From: Takifugu bimaculatus
Taxonomy: Eukaryota; Chordata; Actinopteri; Tetraodontiformes; Tetraodontidae
Assembly (NCBI GenBank): GCA_004026145.2
Contig: CP034979.1
Location: forward strand, 10,074,246-10,138,245
DNA length: 64,000 nucleotides
Direction: 5' to 3'
Part shown: one piece after another, positions 59,942 to 64,000 of the stretch
Position numbering within the stretch: the first letter of the stretch is position 1
Layout of the letters: every line of letters starts with the position of its first letter
Made by a program: the position numbers and the translations under genes
Notes under the pieces: model-generated
What the model was told of the DNA's origin: nothing
What the model saw: the letters and a program-made list of their open reading frames with translations, nothing else
The model's database searches: none

Positions 59942-61103
59942 TATACTTATACCCCGCTAACGTCAACGCTGGTCCCCCGCTGCTCCGTTTGTCCTCGTAT
60001 ACTTATACTCCGCTAACGTCAACGCTGGTCCCCCGCTGCTCCGTTTGTCCTCGTATACTTATACCCCGCTAACGTCAACGCTGGTCCCCCGCTGCTCCGT
60101 TTGTCCTCGTATACTTATACCCCGCTAACGTCAACGCTGGTCCCCCGCTGCTCTGTTTGTCCTCGTATACTTATACCCCGCTAACGTCAACGCTGGTCCC
60201 CCGCTGCTCCGTTTGTCCTCGTATACTTATACCCCGCTAACGTCAACGCTGGTCCCCCGCTGCTCCGTTTGTCCTCGTATACTTATACTCCGCTAACGTC
60301 AACGCATGTCCCCCGCTGCTCTGTTTGTCCTCGTATACTTATACCCCGCTAACGTCAACGCTGGTCCCCCGCTGCTCCGTTTGTCCTCGTATACTTATAT
60401 CCCACTAACGTCAACGCATGTCCCCCGCTGCTCCGTTTGTCCTCGTATACTTATACCCCGCTAACGTCAACGCATGTCCCCCGCTGCTCCGTTTGTCCTC
60501 GTATACTTATACCCCGCTAACGTCAACGCATGTCCCCCGCTGCTCCGTTTGTCCTCGTATACTTATACCCCGCTAACGTCAACGCATGTCCCCCGCTGCT
60601 CCGTTTGTCCTCGTATGCTTATACCCCACTAACGTCAACGCTGGTCCCCCACTGCTCCGTTTGTCCTCGTATACTTATATCCCACTAATGTCAACGCATG
60701 TCCCCCGCTGCTCCGTTTGTCCTCGTATACTTATACCCCGCTAACGTCAACGCTGGTCCCCCGCTGCTCCGTTTGTCCTCGTATACTTATACCCCGCTAA
60801 CGTCAACGCTGGTCCCCCGCTGCTCCGTTTGTCCTCGTATACCTATACCCCGCTAACGTCAACGCTGGTCCCCCGCTGCTCCGTTTGTCCTCGTATACTT
60901 ATACCCCGCTAACGTCAACGCTGCTCCCCCGCTGCTCCGTTTCTCCTCGTATACTTATACCCCGCTAACGTCAACGCTGGTCCCTCGCTGCTCCGTTTGT
61001 CCTCGTATACTTATACCCCGCTAACGTCAACGCTGCTCCCCCGCTGCTCCGTTTGTCCTCGTCTACTTATACCCCGCTAACGTCAACGCTGCTCCCCCGC
61101 TGC
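59942..61103. repeat. 56-bp minisatellite, about 20.75 copies
   Basis: The unit runs from TATACTTATACCCCGCTAAC through CTGCTCCGTTTGTCCTCG and is 56 bp with no length change over the whole array (the 21st copy starts exactly at 61062). Copies differ at a few positions: CTGGTCC in copies 1-6, mostly CATGTCC in 7-14, CTGGTCC in 15-17 and mostly CTGCTCC in 18-21. It lies in stk32c intron 2. Confidence 0.97.
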
Positions 61104-64000
61104 GGCTGTGTCTGGCGTGTCCGCCGCCGGGCTCGTTAAGTCCTGACAGAACAACAGTGGAGGGGCGGCAGCAGTCACTGGTGCTGATGGCTGCTTAATG
61201 CCAACGGTCAGGAGCAGGTGGACATCCAAACAGAGGTCAGAGGGAGGCGGAGGAAGGAAGACGGAAGAGGTCAGGAGACAGTGCAGCAGCTCAGCTGCTG
61301 TTTCCTTTCCCCCTCATATGACACGAGCACACACTGGCTCATTAGGACATGATGGAAGCAGAGAAATACGTGGCGATAGAAAAGGGGGGGGGGGGTGACG
61401 GACCGACAGAGGCTGCCACACTCGTCACATCGGGGGACGTCACTGCGGAAAGGTCGGGAAGTGATGTTAGCATTGGCTGCTGCTAAAGAAACGACAGCGT
61501 GCTAAGCTATTGGAGCCGCTCGGCGGCGGCGTCATCCAGCCAGGTTTGCTGTGTTTTTGGGGACACGATGGGACAACAAGGGACAACAGTAACCACTAAT
61601 TGATGTACGTGTCTTCAGGAGTTGACGCAAATATCCGCCTGTTGATGGGAGCCAAAGCTGGACGCCGCCCGCGTGCGTTGTACCCCCCCCAACAGCGACG
61701 CACAATCATTCAAACCTTCCCGAGCGAATCCATTAAAGGACGCCACTGCTGATTCTCGGGAGAAAAAGAGGAGAAGCATCAAAGAACTCCTCGGCTGTCA
61801 TCATTTTATCCAGTCATGCTGCGTTAAAAAAACACACCAAAACAGCCACGTTGGCCATTACAGCATCATCTTAGATTCATGAAACTGTCCAGGCTGTGGT
61901 TGCTGTCCCCTAATAATACTATATACAGTATATATGTATGTATGTATATTTACGGCGCATGCTGTTGTTTTAGTCCCACACTGGGAACATTGGGACATAT
62001 GTCCTGTAACGGATGGATGCCCGTCTGTTTTCCCCATGGATGCGCGGATACTTTAGGTAGATCTGCTCCCTCCTATAGGATACCTATGCGTCTCCCAGCG
62101 AGGAGGAAGTGGCCTTTGTTGCCTAGTACTGGCAGATTAGTCGCCGTGTTGTCACAGTGATGCTCTTTAAGGAGCGGGAGGTGTCAGGCTCGGGCTGTTT
62201 GGGCTTTTCCATTGTGATGCTAAATCCCTGCTGCTCGGTGACGCTTCAAAGGACGGAGCGCTCCCGGGCTGTGGGAAGAACGCGTGCTTTCAAAGTGGCC
62301 GCTCATGCGCGTCGGCACGTGCTGCCGTGTTTGGATTCATCTGTCCTCACTTCGGCCCATCGTGCGGACGTCTGCGGTCCTCATTAAGGGTCCATCCTGC
62401 TGGAATGTTGTCTCGGAGCTGGGAAGGGCCGGGCTCTGTCAACACTTTGGGCTCCTGCAGGCTGGCGGCGCCGCCGCGGAGCGGAAGACATCCGGTGGAA
62501 TGAACCAAACGAAAGAGCGAATCATTCCTTCTCCCCGGATGACGCGTTCATCAGACCTTGAAAGTGTGTTTCGCCCCGCTCGCCTGCTTCAAAGCACTCT
62601 TCGGAAGTGGCGAGGGCGTGAGTGTGCGTGCCGCCCGTTTATCTTCCACTTCCACAACTCTCGGAAATTCACTGCGAAGCGACGTCGGGCCGCTGCAGCG
62701 ACACAAGCAGGAGGCCCGGCTCCACGCGGAGGAGGACGGCGTCCACGTGAATCCACAGCACGGCGTCTGAGGAGTTAAGAGCAGGCACGCAGGCTGCCCC
62801 CCCCCCGAGGCGGCGGTCTTCAATCTGCTCCTGTTGCCCCATGTGTCTCCGTCGGAGGCTTCTGGCCGACTACCTGACCTAGAAAACAGGAATTCTGCAG
62901 CTTCCCGTCTCAGCCCGCAACGTCCAAACCTGTCTCTCCTGTCCACAAGCCTCGTGTCATCCTTTGAAGACAGTTGACTGGACTGATAACGATTGGGGGG
63001 GGGGAGGATCAGGAGGGTAAACAACATGCAGCCGACGCTAATACCTGACTCGCAGGCGCCGTGTGACACGTTCAGCTTATATACGCTTGATCAGCAGCGC
63101 CCGGATTAACCACGGGAAGATCCGGAAGAATGAGGCGCTCGGATCCGGGGTGCAGGAGCTGCCGATCGGATCGGCGGAAATAGGCGGCGGGACCAGGTGA
63201 AAGCCTGGAAAGGTCGCCGCTACATCAAAGGATCGGGGCGCTTTGATCGGCAGATATCAGCCGCCTCTCCCGGCCTCAGTTCCGTTCATTTTCCCTGGCC
63301 CCCCCAAAAAATGCAACACATGGAACCCCCACATCTAAATTTATGGCCTGGGTCGCTGCATAAAACATGAAATAAAGTTAATAAAACATCCGTTTCCTGC
63401 AGCCGCAGCGCTGCCGCGCGTCACGTGGAAATCTCCAAAACGGCCACTGTCCGACTTCGCCCGGTCTTCCTCGGCTTAAAGGAGGAGGAAGACCGATAAA
63501 CCTCGGGCATTTTTCCTGCTCTGGAGCAAACAGCGGCAGGTTGAACGGTGGTTTTGTTTGTTTCTATGGCGACGGAGAATTATATGTGGAGTTTTGTAGC
63601 CTCTTCCAGCGCCTCCATGCAGGCTCGTTTACATATTTACCAATTGGCTGAATCCTGGTGTTTTTAACTAGCTTAGCACCGACAGCGCCTTCACCCTCTG
63701 ACCCGGCCCGGTGTGAAGCACCTGTGGACCAGAGCTCACTCTCTGTTGTCTTTCCTGCCTTATCGGCGAAGGTTTTGCGGCATATGGTTGCCGACTGGAT
63801 CCAGTGGCTTTATTTAGAACAGAGGGTGGTTTTAATGTGGCGTTCAGTTGTCCGCGGGCCTGCCAGGTGCCCCCCCGATCATCTCCAGAGGGCTGCCTGT
63901 CGTTATCAGCGCCGTTCTCTTTTTCTTAGCGCTGATTAAATAATGATGGCGCTGCAGAAAGAAAGAAAAAACAGCCAAAAACAAAGTTAGCTTCTTGCTT

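Larger units (their letters stand above)
59355..64000 (+). other. stk32c: stk32c intron 2 (partial)
   Basis: The intron starts with GTAACC, carries a (TG)27 tract from +27, then a 56-bp minisatellite (59942-61103). From 61.1 kb to the right edge the sequence is CpG-moderate with poly-G runs (about 61384-61396 and 62996-63004), and I see no exon in it. Confidence 0.75.

Noticed and set aside
59942..61103. Regular array resembling a CRISPR locus
   Set aside because: Units are contiguous with no unique spacers. The setting is a vertebrate intron. It is a minisatellite.

Overview
The window reads as nuclear DNA of a teleost fish, probably a percomorph. Spliced genes have consensus GT/AG sites, several introns are only 75-190 bp, CpG-rich 5' ends sit beside long non-coding stretches, there are many CA/TG, GATA/GGAT and trinucleotide microsatellites, and several interspersed repeats are ones I recognise from teleost genomes. 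Species was not determined. No bacterial, viral, CRISPR or operon structure is visible.

Four vertebrate genes are present. From left to right: the first coding exon of inpp5a (minus strand, start codon at 13139) with at least 13 kb of its first intron; a roughly 20 kb gene-poor interval rich in microsatellites and decayed retroelements; pwwp2b (minus strand, two coding exons, 36159-39873); lrrc27 (minus strand, about ten small coding exons, 40744-45739); and the first two exons of stk32c (plus strand, 47338-59354), which continues past the right edge. As I recall it, the human 10q26.3 order is STK32C-LRRC27-PWWP2B-INPP5A with matching relative orientations, so this is a conserved block. It includes the head-to-head lrrc27/stk32c pair and an lrrc27 3' end that lies about 0.85 kb from the pwwp2b start codon.

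The gene products act separately: inositol polyphosphate 5-phosphatase (calcium signalling), an H3K36me3/NuRD-associated PWWP protein, a leucine-rich-repeat protein, and a YANK-family Ser/Thr kinase. They share location, not a pathway.

The non-coding part holds the more unusual structure: two roughly 95% identical 0.56 kb TA-flanked transposon copies in stk32c intron 1; a regular 56-bp minisatellite of about 21 units in stk32c intron 2; a (TG)27 tract starting 27 nt after the stk32c exon-2 splice donor; an interspersed repeat whose 47-bp internal segment has multiplied about five-fold; a 46-bp loop-free palindrome; a candidate RFX X-box upstream of lrrc27; and reading-frame breaks in pwwp2b exon 2 and lrrc27 exon 4 that are either assembly indels or real changes. 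I found no convincing novel multi-gene system.
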